From assembly GCA_026004775.1 (NCBI GenBank), contig BPJU01000020.1:52721-116720 (forward strand): 64,000 nt of DNA, written 5' to 3'. The position numbers and the translations under genes were made by a program. The notes below the pieces were generated by a model that was not told where the DNA came from, did no database searches, and saw nothing but the letters and a program-made list of their open reading frames with translations. Every line of letters starts with the position of its first letter. Within the stretch, counting starts at the first letter, position 1. Shown in pieces: positions 18,088-26,518 of this stretch. Origin of the DNA: Pirellulaceae bacterium. Its GTDB lineage: Bacteria > Planctomycetota > Planctomycetia > Pirellulales > Pirellulaceae.

Positions 18088-19568
18088 AGACCATGTTGGC
18101 ACCGTGGCACAGTGGCTGGGAGCAGGAATGGCAGCGTTTGGTAACGCGGCGCTACTTTTTTGGCAAGACGGCCACCGGGATCGGCACCGTGGCGCTGGCA
18201 GGATTGTTGAATCCCGAGCTTTGGGCGGGAGCCGCTCGATCGGTACCGGGTGTGCTTGCGCAACTGCACCATCGGCCGCGTGCCAAGCATGTGATCTATC
18301 TATTCATGTCAGGAGGCCCTTCGCACATCGATCTTTTTGATTACAAGCCCCAGCTTCAAAAATATCATGGTCAGGAATTGCCGGCGTCGGTGCGGATGGG
18401 ACAGCGACTGACCGGTATGACCGCTTTCCAGAAATCGTTCCCGTGCGTGGCTCCCATGTTCCGGTTTGCCCAGCATGGCAAGTGCGGCACGTGGGTCAGT
18501 GAATTGTTGCCGCATATTGCCGGGATCGTGGATGACATCGCAGTAGTGAAATCCCTTCATACCGAGGCGATCAATCACGATCCGGCTATCACTTATATAC
18601 AGACCGGCTCGCAACAGCCCGGGCGGCCCAGCTTGGGCGCCTGGGCCAGTTACGGACTGGGTACGGAAAATGCCGATTTGCCGGCATTCGTGGTAATGAT
18701 CTCTCAAGGCAGCGGCAACAAGACGGACCAGCCTATCTTTTCTCGGTTGTGGGGCAGTGGCTTCATTCCCAGCCAGCACCAGGGTGTGCGTTTGCGCAGC
18801 GGCAAAGACCCGGTGCTGTACCTTTCCGACCCACCCGGGATGGATCGGCTGTCCCGCCGCCGGATGCTCGATGCCCTGGAACAGCTCAATCGCCGCACCG
18901 CGGATGCGGTTGGAGATCCGGAAATCCACACCCGCATTGCCCAATACGAGATGGCGTTCCGGATGCAGAGTTCGGTTCCGGAGTTGACCGACCTTTCGGA
19001 CGAGCCGCAGTACATTCTGGATATGTACGGCATTCGTGATGATAACGTGGACGGCGGCTATGCTCGCAACTGTCTGTTGGCACGACGGCTGGTGGAGCGC
19101 GGGGTGCGTTTTGTGCAACTGATGCACCGAGGTTGGGACCAGCACGGGAATTTGCCGAAGCAGATCCGGGGCCAGTGTTCCGACGTGGATCGCCCCACGG
19201 CAGCGCTGGTGCAGGATCTGAAAGCCCGCGGGCTACTCGATGAAACACTCGTGTTGTGGGGCGGCGAGTTCGGGCGGACCATCTACAGCCAGGGACCGCT
19301 GACCAAAGATAACTATGGCCGGGACCACCACGGACGCTGCTTCACCATGTGGATGGCCGGCGGAGGCATCCGACCGGGAATCGTCTACGGCGAGACGGAC
19401 GACTACTGCTACAACATCGTGCGCGATCCGGTCCACATCCACGACTGGAATGCCACCATTCTATATTGCTTGGGGGTGGACCACACACGCTTGACGTTCC
19501 GCTTTCAGGGACGCGACTATCGGTTGACCGACGTGCATGGGAGCGTCATTTCTGGTTTGCTGGCGTAG
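18084..19568 (+). CDS. DUF1501 family protein with Tat-type signal
   Basis: This 494-residue protein has the N-terminal twin-arginine-like stretch [20 protein letters not shown], indicating export by Tat. It also has the DUF1501 blocks [52 protein letters not shown] and [20 protein letters not shown]. The ATG at 18084 overlaps the previous stop (ATGA) with CGAGG just before. A TTG at 18075 is less likely. Its function is unknown: the family shares the alkaline phosphatase/sulfatase fold and is always linked with DUF1553 proteins in planctomycetes. Confidence 0.92.
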   Translation: MKTMLAPWHSGWEQEWQRLVTRRYFFGKTATGIGTVALAGLLNPELWAGAARSVPGVLAQLHHRPRAKHVIYLFMSGGPSHIDLFDYKPQLQKYHGQELPASVRMGQRLTGMTAFQKSFPCVAPMFRFAQHGKCGTWVSELLPHIAGIVDDIAVVKSLHTEAINHDPAITYIQTGSQQPGRPSLGAWASYGLGTENADLPAFVVMISQGSGNKTDQPIFSRLWGSGFIPSQHQGVRLRSGKDPVLYLSDPPGMDRLSRRRMLDALEQLNRRTADAVGDPEIHTRIAQYEMAFRMQSSVPELTDLSDEPQYILDMYGIRDDNVDGGYARNCLLARRLVERGVRFVQLMHRGWDQHGNLPKQIRGQCSDVDRPTAALVQDLKARGLLDETLVLWGGEFGRTIYSQGPLTKDNYGRDHHGRCFTMWMAGGGIRPGIVYGETDDYCYNIVRDPVHIHDWNATILYCLGVDHTRLTFRFQGRDYRLTDVHGSVISGLLA

Positions 19569-19789
19569 TCGACGTCCCAGCAGCGATTGGGCAGCGTGTG
19601 CGGTACTGTGCACCCGTTCGCGCGGGATAGGTGCGGCTCGAACAGAATCGGCGCCGTTGTTGGATATCGCCATTTTGCGGAACAGGTAAAACGGCTTATA
19701 TCCAATTCACGACTTGCGCCAAGCGAGCCTTGCGTAGTTTGTCCGAATGGTGCTGTCCAACTAGGCAACCATGCGGCACCGCCGCTTAG

Positions 19790-20150
19790 AGCCCATCCGG
19801 AAACTCTCGCCAAGGAAAGTAGCGCGTACGCGCACGCGAGATGAAGCGCTGCGATGTGATTTTCTATCTTTCTTTCCCGGCGTATAAGGATTTCTGGAAA
19901 CCTGTTGAGCCGGCTACGGTTGCGTTCTACCGCACGTCGCGCACCAATTTTGGGTGTCAAGCGACCCGGAATAGCCTTCCATTAGCAACCGATGCAGAAG
20001 CGGTAGAACATCGCATCGACGATGCTTTTTAGGTCCCGGCGTGGCCGCCCGCGGCGTTTATGCTTGGGGGTATACCGGGAGCAATTGCTTTATTTTCTCC
20101 CATATTTCGTCAGGCATCCGACAGGCATCGAAAGGCTCGCGGCCTTTCAT
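19790..20150 (-). pseudogene. Decayed IS5-family transposase, N- and C-terminal remnants only
   Basis: Starting at an ATG at 20150 with GGAGG ahead, the minus strand reads FDACRMPDEIWEKIKQLLPV, the N-terminus of IS5-type (DDE) transposases. A one-base insertion at 20060 causes a stop. One base over, the family sequence continues as KRRGRPRRDLKSIVDAMFYR and FCIGC, then an in-frame TAA at 19982-19984 stands where Gln is expected before WKAIPGR. The frame then jumps directly to the C-terminal block RRAVERNRSRLNRFPEILIR and RERKIENHIAALHLACAYAL. The DDE core (about 130 residues) is missing. So the copy has one frameshift, one nonsense change and one internal deletion. GAGCCCATCCGGAAACT at 19788-19804 may be one terminal repeat; I could not find the other. 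Confidence 0.75.
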
Positions 20151-20357
20151 GGTGCCTCCTTTCTGCTGCCGAGCTGTTAAAATTACCCCGTCGTTGCCTA
20201 AAAATCGTCGATTGCAACATGACAATTACCGGATTTCTCGGAGAATATCTCTACTTTTCGGGTCGTATTCTCGCTCGCAAGACACTCACATCCAGTGAGC
20301 TTTGACAAAGCCGTTTTCTATTACACTGTTTGCCAGAAAATTATCACAAAAAAAGAA

Positions 20358-20411
20358 CCTCCTTGCCGCTTCACGCGTCTAACTAGTAGCAACAATACTT
20401 GCGCAAGGAGG
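20358..20411. repeat. Inverted repeat with 36-base loop
   Basis: CCTCCTTGC (20358-20366) and GCAAGGAGG (20403-20411) form a perfect nine-base stem. No T-run follows, so it is not a plain terminator. It could be the end structure of a lost mobile element in this decayed stretch. No gene is visible between 20151 and 20980. Confidence 0.5.
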
Positions 20412-20890
20412 CTCCAGCCACGAAGTATAGCCCCACATATTTCGTTGCAAAGCCCACGCTGTCCCAGTGATCTAATTTGAACGACAGGTGCTCACATTCT
20501 TTTCTGGGTTGTTCATCTTTGAAGAGTTGTTTGCGAGGCTTGTAACCGTTCACCGTTGGTTAGCCAGGAACGTTTACCGGGGACCGTTTTGGACCTCCAA
20601 CAGCTCGGTATGGCCGTCCCCTACCTTGTTGCTCAAGTCCCGAAATGCTGGAAGACAGAGAAACGTGCCGGACATATAAATTTTCTTTTTGCCAGAATTA
20701 TCTTTTCGTCCGTTGCCAAGATTGTCTGCGCCGCGTCTGGGATCGCTACCTCATGCCGGGACTTTTCTACTGTACCGCATGCACCGGTGCTGCGTCCGGT
20801 ATGGTTAATCAATGCAACTACGACGCACGATGCTGTAACGGTTCGTTATCGAAGCTCGCAAGCAGCGGTTGGAAAGGCCGCCTTTTGTTT

Positions 20891-20913
20891 CGCCCAGGCC
20901 AACGGCCTGGGCG
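20891..20913. repeat. Perfect 10-bp hairpin with 3-base loop
   Basis: CGCCCAGGCC, AAC, GGCCTGGGCG. It lies about 70 bases beyond the broken end of the RHS-type gene. There is no T-run on either strand in the right place, so a terminator function is not supported. Confidence 0.55.
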
Positions 20914-20980
20914 GGAGGAACCGTACGGTCGATTCCCCAGTGTTGCGCCCAGCCACGTAGCGTGGTAAATACGTTTGCGT

Positions 20981-21909
20981 TCATTTTCTGACCGCGTAAA
21001 GTTGATCCGGACTTCCAAGCTGGCAGCCCCGGCCAAAGGCCCAGCCGCTCGTGGAGCGGTTCACCACCGCCACAAAGTCGTCGTAGCTGCGTGTTTGAAG
21101 CTCCTGTCCGTAACGCGCCTGAAGCTCGATCGTGTACGAATAGCGGCCCGTGGGAAGTGCAGTGACAACGGCCGAAAGCACAATGCGCAGCGAGTCGCCC
21201 GGCTGGAGCGTGCCAGGGTCAAACGAGTATTCGTCACCGGCGACACCATTGAAAACCAACCGCGTCCGGATCTCATCCGGTACCGCCGCATCGGGCACAA
21301 GAAATGTCTCGAGCGGCACGAGTGCTTTGGGGATCGTAAGCGAGTTGTACACCAGCTTTACCGACGGTGTGAGAAGTTCCTTGCGCGTAAGTGCTCCGCT
21401 TGCCAAGAGCACGCCCGTTGCCGACCGATCGGCCTCGTCGGGTGAAAACTCCTCGTCGTTGAGCTTCCCGCCGAACGGGCCACCCACAGCGATTTGGACC
21501 GTGGCCACCGAGCTACTGGCTTGGCCGTCGGACAACTCGTATGTGAGGCGATCGACGCCGCTAAAGCCGGCATTGGGAACGTAGGTGAAAGTGCCCGACG
21601 TCGGGTCAAAATCGGTGAGCCTGCCATTTTGAGGGTTTGCCACGACGCTTGCCGACAAGGTGCCACCGTCCGGATCGAAGTCGTTGAGCAAAAGGCTGCT
21701 GGTCGAATCGACAACCAGCGGTCGGTCAACCGAAGTGTAGTAAGCAAGATCGTTGCGGGCGATGGGCGAGGCGTTCAAGAGACGTCGATCTTCAAGCGCT
21801 TCGAGTATGAGCGTGCGGCGCGTATTGGCTCGCCGCGTGCGGTTTTTCCACTTAGTGGTTAGTCTTCCCCCGCCGAAAGAACTAGCTTTATCCAGGTCTT
21901 TTGGTTCAT
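20981..21909 (-). pseudogene. Stump of a giant planctomycete surface protein (RHS-type leader), truncated
   Basis: The frame carries the planctomycete N-terminal signature LILEALEDRRLLNA, then a cadherin/Ig-like tandem unit (LLNDFDPDGGTLSASVVANP, GTFTYVPNAGFSGVDRLTYE). A region follows that in RHS/YD-repeat giants comes just before the repeats (VAVVNRSTSGWAFGRGCQLG, then DQLYAV). There it stops at 20981, where thousands of bases of RHS core would be expected. A well-placed ATG at 21909 (GGAAAGGGG upstream) is one base out of frame. Adding a G to the five-G run at 21866-21870 gives MNQKTWIKLVLSAGGRLTTK and joins the signature. The in-frame open sequence to 22168 looks non-coding. Confidence 0.65.
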
Positions 21910-22198
21910 GAGGTACCCCTTTCCTGAAAAGAAAACTGACCGCTGCTCCTTTGTCACTTTGGCCCGTTGAGCACACGCGCAGGCAACAAAGAGCCGTGCC
22001 GCTGTACTCACTGCCGAACTCTTTTTTGGACCTGCCCCTCGAATCCTTACGAGAAGGTCTTGTGAACAACCAAGGAGGTTTTTGCCGGCGGAGCATCGTG
22101 CTCGCCGGTTCGTTACGGAATTGGCCTTCGATGGCCGGTTGTCCGCAACGCCGTTGTTGTGAACACACAATGCCGGATCAGTACGTCTGCATGCACGC

Positions 22199-23098
22199 GT
22201 GCGGTTAAAAAAGCGCAGGCCGACGCGGTTGTCAAAAAAAATTCGAGGAATTTTTTGGCGGAAGTCTTGCGGCCGACGCTGTTCCGTCGGCCTGGCGACT
22301 TCCGGTACGAGCTACATCGTGGATATCGACCTGAAGAGCTACTTTGACATGATCCCACACGATCGACTATTGGCTTGGGTGGGCCAGAAGATCAGCGACG
22401 GGCGCATCCTGGGGCTGATCAAGATGTTTCTGGAGCAGGCGGTGATGGAAGGCTTATCGACGTGTACTCCGGAAGAGGGGACACCACAAGGAGCGATCAT
22501 CAGCCCACTGTTAGCAAACATCTATCTGGACCCACTCGACCATCTGATGGCCGAAAAAGGGTTCCAGATGGTCCGTTATGCGGACGATTTTGTGATACTG
22601 TGTCGTACCCGAGAGGAAGCGGAACAGGCCCTGGCACTGGTCCGAAAATGGACCGAGGAAGCCAGCCTGCAGCTGCATCCGACGAAGACACGGATCGCGA
22701 CGCACGAAGAGGGTTTCGACTTTCGGGAGTATCACTTCCGATTGGGAAAGCGAGCTTATCGGTTCCCGCGGGAGAAGAGTCTCAAGAAAGTCTACGACAC
22801 GATTCGCGCGAAGACGCGCCGCACCGACGGACGGCCCTTAACGGAGATCATAGCCGACGTGAACCGGACACTACGTGGCTGGTTTGAGTACTACAAACAC
22901 AGCACGAAGACGGTCTTTCCGAAAATAGATCAGTGGGTACGGATGCGCCTGCGATCAATACTACGCAAGTGTAGGAAAGGCAAGGGACGAGGCAGAGGAC
23001 GGGATCATCATCGCTGGCTGAATGCCTTCTTTGGCGCGCATGGGTTGTTTGACCTGACGACGGCCCACAGCGAGCTCTGGCAATCCTCTCGGAGGTAA
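22199..23098 (+). CDS. Group II intron reverse transcriptase/maturase, N-terminally truncated
   Basis: This is an intron-encoded RT of the LtrA type. From about residue 37 the family sequence is clear: SYIVDIDLKSYFDMIPHDRL, GTPQGAIISPLLANIYLDPL, the catalytic RYADDFVILCRT, and the maturase (GIIM) block TEIIADVNRTLRGWFEYYKH. The C-terminal basic tail is GRGRGRDHHRWLNAFFGAHG and there is no HNH endonuclease. RT regions 0-2 are missing: such proteins are about 400-450 residues, while this is 299. The residues before SYIVD look like frame-scrambled remnant, so the start at 22199 (GTG) is formal. It is probably inactive. Confidence 0.85.
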   Translation: MRLKKRRPTRLSKKIRGIFWRKSCGRRCSVGLATSGTSYIVDIDLKSYFDMIPHDRLLAWVGQKISDGRILGLIKMFLEQAVMEGLSTCTPEEGTPQGAIISPLLANIYLDPLDHLMAEKGFQMVRYADDFVILCRTREEAEQALALVRKWTEEASLQLHPTKTRIATHEEGFDFREYHFRLGKRAYRFPREKSLKKVYDTIRAKTRRTDGRPLTEIIADVNRTLRGWFEYYKHSTKTVFPKIDQWVRMRLRSILRKCRKGKGRGRGRDHHRWLNAFFGAHGLFDLTTAHSELWQSSRR

Positions 23099-23112
23099 AA
23101 CCACCAACCGGA

Positions 23113-23190
23113 GAGCCGTATGCGGGAGAACCGCACGTACGGTTCGGAGGGAGGGGAGGCCCAAACCAATGGGCCTTCCCTACCCCTATC
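23113..23190 (+). ncRNA. Group II intron domains V and VI (3' end)
   Basis: Immediately after the maturase stop, GAGCCGTA (23113-23120) pairs with TACGGTTC (23138-23145) and TGCGG with CCGCA around a GAGA loop. This is the 34-base catalytic domain V. Domain VI follows as the hairpin around 23153-23180 (GGGGAGGCCCA/TGGGCCTTCCC), and the intron end is near TACCCCTATC at 23190. This confirms that the RT frame belongs to a group II intron with an intact 3' end. Confidence 0.85.
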
Positions 23191-23814
23191 ATAGAAGCCG
23201 AATGCACCAAGTTGCCGGCCGACCGATCGCCCCAAAACGTCGCGGCTGCCCTTTCTGTAGAACAACTTTTCGCCATTACGAGCTGTGCGGTGGGTATCGA
23301 CAAAAATCGGCGCTCTGCAACTTCGCCTGACGGCTTTCGCAGTCTAGTATTAGCCTTTGTCAGAAAGTGCAGTTCACGTCCGAAAAACGGAAAAAAGCTA
23401 ACTTTGCTCCGCGACGGCTTATTCCACGGGTGGCTAAAAGACTTTGTCGCTTGATGGCTGCCTGAGTTTTTTGCTCGTCACCAAGCGTACGACGACCAGG
23501 AATCCAACTTCGTGTTGAACCGCCCGAAGTCGAATCCCAGCCCGAGGCATTGGAATAGAAGTGGTTGGTATTAGAAAGCAGAACGCTTGGTTGCGTGTAA
23601 CGCGATATAAACCAGACACTCGCTGCCGTTTACGCAGGAAGTTCGGGGTAACGATGGTGAGTTGCGCCGGGCGCTGGCCGCAGAGCTGTTGGGAATTCCA
23701 AAATCCCGGAGAGTTGGCCTCAGTGGCTCGTCCGGGCGAAGAAGAAGGCGCGCATGAACATGGCAGATATGAAGCGAGTTATGGTAGTCGAGGATGATGG
23801 TGCTAACAATGTAG
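23191..23814. other. Non-coding stretch after the group II intron
   Basis: About 620 bases hold only short frames without family character. I see no RNA gene, terminator or recognisable element here. Confidence 0.45.
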
Positions 23815-24035
23815 GCCTCGGGAGGGAAGTTTCCGGGGACAGGTTTCCGGGGAAAGTTTTCGGGGGACAGGTTCCGAGAGGGAGCTTCCGGGAGAGGAAT
23901 CTCGGAATAGAGGTCTCAGAAAGTGAGGTCTCAGAAAGTGAGGTCTCGGGAGGTGAGGTTTCGGCGAAGAGGCCTCGGCGGGGAATTTTCGCGAGAACTC
24001 CGCGCTGGGAGGTCCGGGGAGGGAGTATTGTCGAG
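23815..24035. repeat. Degenerate 15-bp tandem repeat array
   Basis: A motif close to GAGGTCTCAGAAAGT recurs with a period of 15 bases. Two copies at 23917-23946 are identical, and diverged copies with a GGTTTCCGG-type core run on both sides. The period equals five codons. On the minus strand one frame gives DLTF units broken by stops and another LSETS units. This could be the remains of a pentapeptide-repeat gene, or simple repeat expansion. A 242-codon plus frame (23754-24482) runs through it but looks like repeat-driven openness, not a gene. Confidence 0.6.
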
Positions 24036-24130
24036 CTGGAGTTCTGGGGGTTGCGTTCTGGGAAGAAGCGGCAGACGCCGTTTGGAGTTCGTGCTGGGCG
24101 ACGCGATGACCAAGCCACCGCGAGACAATG

Positions 24131-24280
24131 GTGCCACGCACTACGGTCCGCGTGCCAAATATGGTGCCAGGCAGTACGGTTCGCCGCCGAAAAACGAGGT
24201 GCCGGGCACTACGCCAACCAAAAAGTGGTGCCAGGCACTACGGTTACCGCGAAAACCGTGGTGCCAGGCACTGCGGTTTT
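24131..24280. repeat. REP-like palindrome cluster, five copies
   Basis: The unit GTGCCAGGCACTACGGTT, whose first 11 bases form a small palindrome (GTGCC-A-GGCAC), occurs at 24131, 24164, 24199, 24228 and 24261, with one to three changes per copy. Spacing is 29-35 bases. It lies 240 bases beyond the 3' end of a RAYT-like gene, the classical partnership of REP sequences with REP-associated tyrosine transposases. Spacers are short and related, so it is not a CRISPR. Confidence 0.75.
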
Positions 24281-24523
24281 ACCGGCGGGACCGCGAACCG
24301 ATACCACCCCAATTGTGGATTGTGCCATTAGACAATATCGGTACTTCCCGGGTGCGTGTTCGCCCCTACTGGCACATCACCGCTCAGAAAAGCCGCAACG
24401 AGAAGCCCAAAAGACCAACTACTGGGTCTTACAAGCCACCACCGACAAGACTCTCAGCCCGCAACCCCTTGCGGGCTGCTAAAAAAGCTTCCGAAAAACA
24501 GAGTTTTCATCCACCACACGACA

Positions 24524-26161
24524 CTAACTCGAGTCCAACCGATTCTCGTCCGAGCCTGCCCGCTCCTCGCGCTGCCTACGCAACACTGCCCGCCGCCGCC
24601 TCACCCAATCGTTAAACCCCAACAACTCCTTGGCGGTCCTCCGCGGATTGCGCACCCACGCCTCGCCCGTCCGTATCACATCAGCTACCCGCAGCCGCAC
24701 CCGCTCCAACACCCCGCGCAGCCTCTCCAACTCCGCTTCGCCATAGCCCATCAGAAGCGCAACCACCCCCGCCAACTCGTCCGGATTCTCCCTTGCCGCC
24801 AATAACCGCTCGACCCATTGTTGAACCTCTTCCTGCCTGCTCAAGCCGGACAGTTGACAGGCTTGCCCCCACACCTGAAGCCAATGGGCCAAGTTCCGGC
24901 GTACCCTGTCTCGCAGATTCTCATCCAGCGGCTTTACCCGGAGCAATTCGTCCGTGATTTTCCAGTCACGCCCCGGGCGGTGTATCCGCTCCTCTTCCAC
25001 ATCGGCGCTCGGTTTCATCAGCCGCCAAATGCGCCACGTAGCACCCAACCACCGCGAAAGCGCAACCCATTCGACCGGGTCGACCGGCCCCAATCCCGAT
25101 ATCCCGTGCCACTGGTCTACGTCGGCTGCCGGCCAGCCCTCCCTCCGGCAATCCACTGGACCCAATGGAAGCAATTCGCGTATTTCTTCCACATAGCCAT
25201 CAATTTGTATTGGCTCAACAGCGCCGGCACTCGCTGCCTCATTTGCCTGCCGGCCTTGCCGGGACCTATTTTGCCTTGATGCATTTCGCTTGGACGGACT
25301 TTGCCGTGCCGGGTTTTGCTGTGATGGATTCTGCGCACCATCCGGCACGTGTAGCCCGCCCGCTACCACTATCCCGGATTCCCGCCTCACACCCGCCACT
25401 TGGATCCTGCCACCGTCCGGAGTCCGCAGTCCCGTGATCACCAATTCATTGAGGTCCGTTACCACCTGGAGCAAGCTGTCGTCGTCTTCCAGGCCTTTCT
25501 CACGCATCAAACCCACGTATCGGTCCCACAGCGACCCGCTGTGACACACTTCCGATATCGGGACCACACCGGTCGAGACCAGCTCAATTTCTTGAATCAA
25601 TGCCACCAGGATCGAATGCGACTCGGCATTGACCGGCACCGAGCCATATCGGTCGGACCAAAAGTGACCGCTTACCTGGTCCTCCCGGTTGAAGAGGATC
25701 GCCACGCGCTGCTTGACCACTTGTTCGAAGAAGGGCAGCGACGCCAATTGCCCCCGCCAATACTCAATAAACTCCACGTCCTGGCAAAGCACTTCCGGTG
25801 GCGGTGCATTACGCCTCCAGCGGATGCGGTGCTTTCTGCACCTCTTGGCAACCGGCCTGGGAAAAGCACGCTTTACGCGAAGCAGTATCTCCCCAGCCGA
25901 CCAACTCCTCGCCCACTCCGGATGCACGTGCAGATAGCTTACCCAGGCGTTGGGCAGCACAGCCGTCGAATAGAGCTCCAACGAAAAGGACGGAAGGTAG
26001 TGGTTACAAGTGTCGAGAATCGTTTTGCGCCTGTGGGCAAAATCCTTTCCTCGCAACGGGTTCTTGCCCAACAGGGCTTCCTGGCGAGAACACTCCGAGA
26101 TGCACGCTACCCGCACAGGTTGGCCGTCGGGCAAGATCTCATATCGAGCCGCACGTCCCAT
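24524..26161 (-). CDS. Large RAYT/Y1-transposase-like protein, catalytic residues apparently lost
   Basis: This 545-residue protein has an N-terminal part that follows the IS200/RAYT (Y1_Tnp) layout: RYEILPDGQPVRVACISECS, then TAVLPNAWVSYLHVHPEWAR aligned with the family's AVMSNHxHLVLRxRPxxV, then FNREDQVSGHFWSDRYGS and ILVALIQEIELVSTGVV. The catalytic His-x-His should fall in the NAWV segment (about residues 71-74) and is absent. The Tyr usually just before NPVRAG is replaced in IQEIELVSTG. The C-terminal 250 residues are unassigned and Arg-rich. The ATG at 26161 has GGAGG eight bases ahead. The frame is intact over 1.6 kb, which argues for retained function, perhaps REP binding without cleavage. 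Confidence 0.6.
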   Translation of the reverse strand: MGRAARYEILPDGQPVRVACISECSRQEALLGKNPLRGKDFAHRRKTILDTCNHYLPSFSLELYSTAVLPNAWVSYLHVHPEWARSWSAGEILLRVKRAFPRPVAKRCRKHRIRWRRNAPPPEVLCQDVEFIEYWRGQLASLPFFEQVVKQRVAILFNREDQVSGHFWSDRYGSVPVNAESHSILVALIQEIELVSTGVVPISEVCHSGSLWDRYVGLMREKGLEDDDSLLQVVTDLNELVITGLRTPDGGRIQVAGVRRESGIVVAGGLHVPDGAQNPSQQNPARQSPSKRNASRQNRSRQGRQANEAASAGAVEPIQIDGYVEEIRELLPLGPVDCRREGWPAADVDQWHGISGLGPVDPVEWVALSRWLGATWRIWRLMKPSADVEEERIHRPGRDWKITDELLRVKPLDENLRDRVRRNLAHWLQVWGQACQLSGLSRQEEVQQWVERLLAARENPDELAGVVALLMGYGEAELERLRGVLERVRLRVADVIRTGEAWVRNPRRTAKELLGFNDWVRRRRAVLRRQREERAGSDENRLDSS

Positions 26162-26518
26162 CGATGCCACCTCCGTTCGGCGCGCACGTCGCGGCCCACG
26201 GCGCTTGCCGAAACCCAGCCTACCCCTCCTGCCTTACTTAAATTTATCCCCACCCCTGGGAATCAAGAACGGGGTGGCCGATTTTTCGCTGCACAATTCA
26301 CGGCACGATCAGAGGCCGTCCGACCGAGCCCGTTGTTAGGGCGGCACGTGGCCGTGCGGGCCGCGCAAGGCAAACCGTACTGACGCGTTTTGCCGCAACG
26401 AAGCTGGGGCCGGGCTATCCGCCCTTGATTTCGGGGCTTGTGTCGTCAAAATGAAGCGTTTGACCGGGTCGGCTTGAGAATGGCTGCTTAGGCCAAACGT
26501 ATTGTGGGTGAGGCGCTC
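26162..26518. other. Intergenic region between divergent genes
   Basis: About 360 bases separate the RAYT-like gene and the EIL-repeat gene, which point away from each other. Promoters for both must lie here, but I cannot pick a convincing -35/-10 pair. No RNA gene is seen. Confidence 0.4.

Larger units (their letters stand above)
22199..23190 (+). mobile_element. 5'-truncated group II intron
   Basis: The element consists of the RT palm/thumb/maturase part and domains V-VI. About 600 bases of ribozyme domains I-IV and the first third of the RT are absent. It lies back to back with the RHS-type stump (which starts at 21909 on the opposite strand). 5' truncation is the common outcome of incomplete reverse transcription during retrohoming, though deletion is equally possible. 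Confidence 0.75.

Noticed and set aside
20891..20913. Rho-independent terminator for the RHS-type gene
   Set aside because: The hairpin is perfect, but no T-run follows in either direction and it lies about 70 bases beyond a truncated gene end.
20880..20970. tRNA gene (GGTCGATTCCCC resembles a T-arm)
   Set aside because: No acceptor stem, D-arm or anticodon arm could be paired around it.
24131..24280. CRISPR array
   Set aside because: Repeats are only about 17-18 bases, vary between copies, spacers are 11-18 bases and related to each other, and no cas genes are near.
23754..24482. 242-codon plus-strand frame through the repeat arrays
   Set aside because: It is open because of the 15-bp repeats and REP units. 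No start signal or family similarity was found, and the composition follows the repeats.
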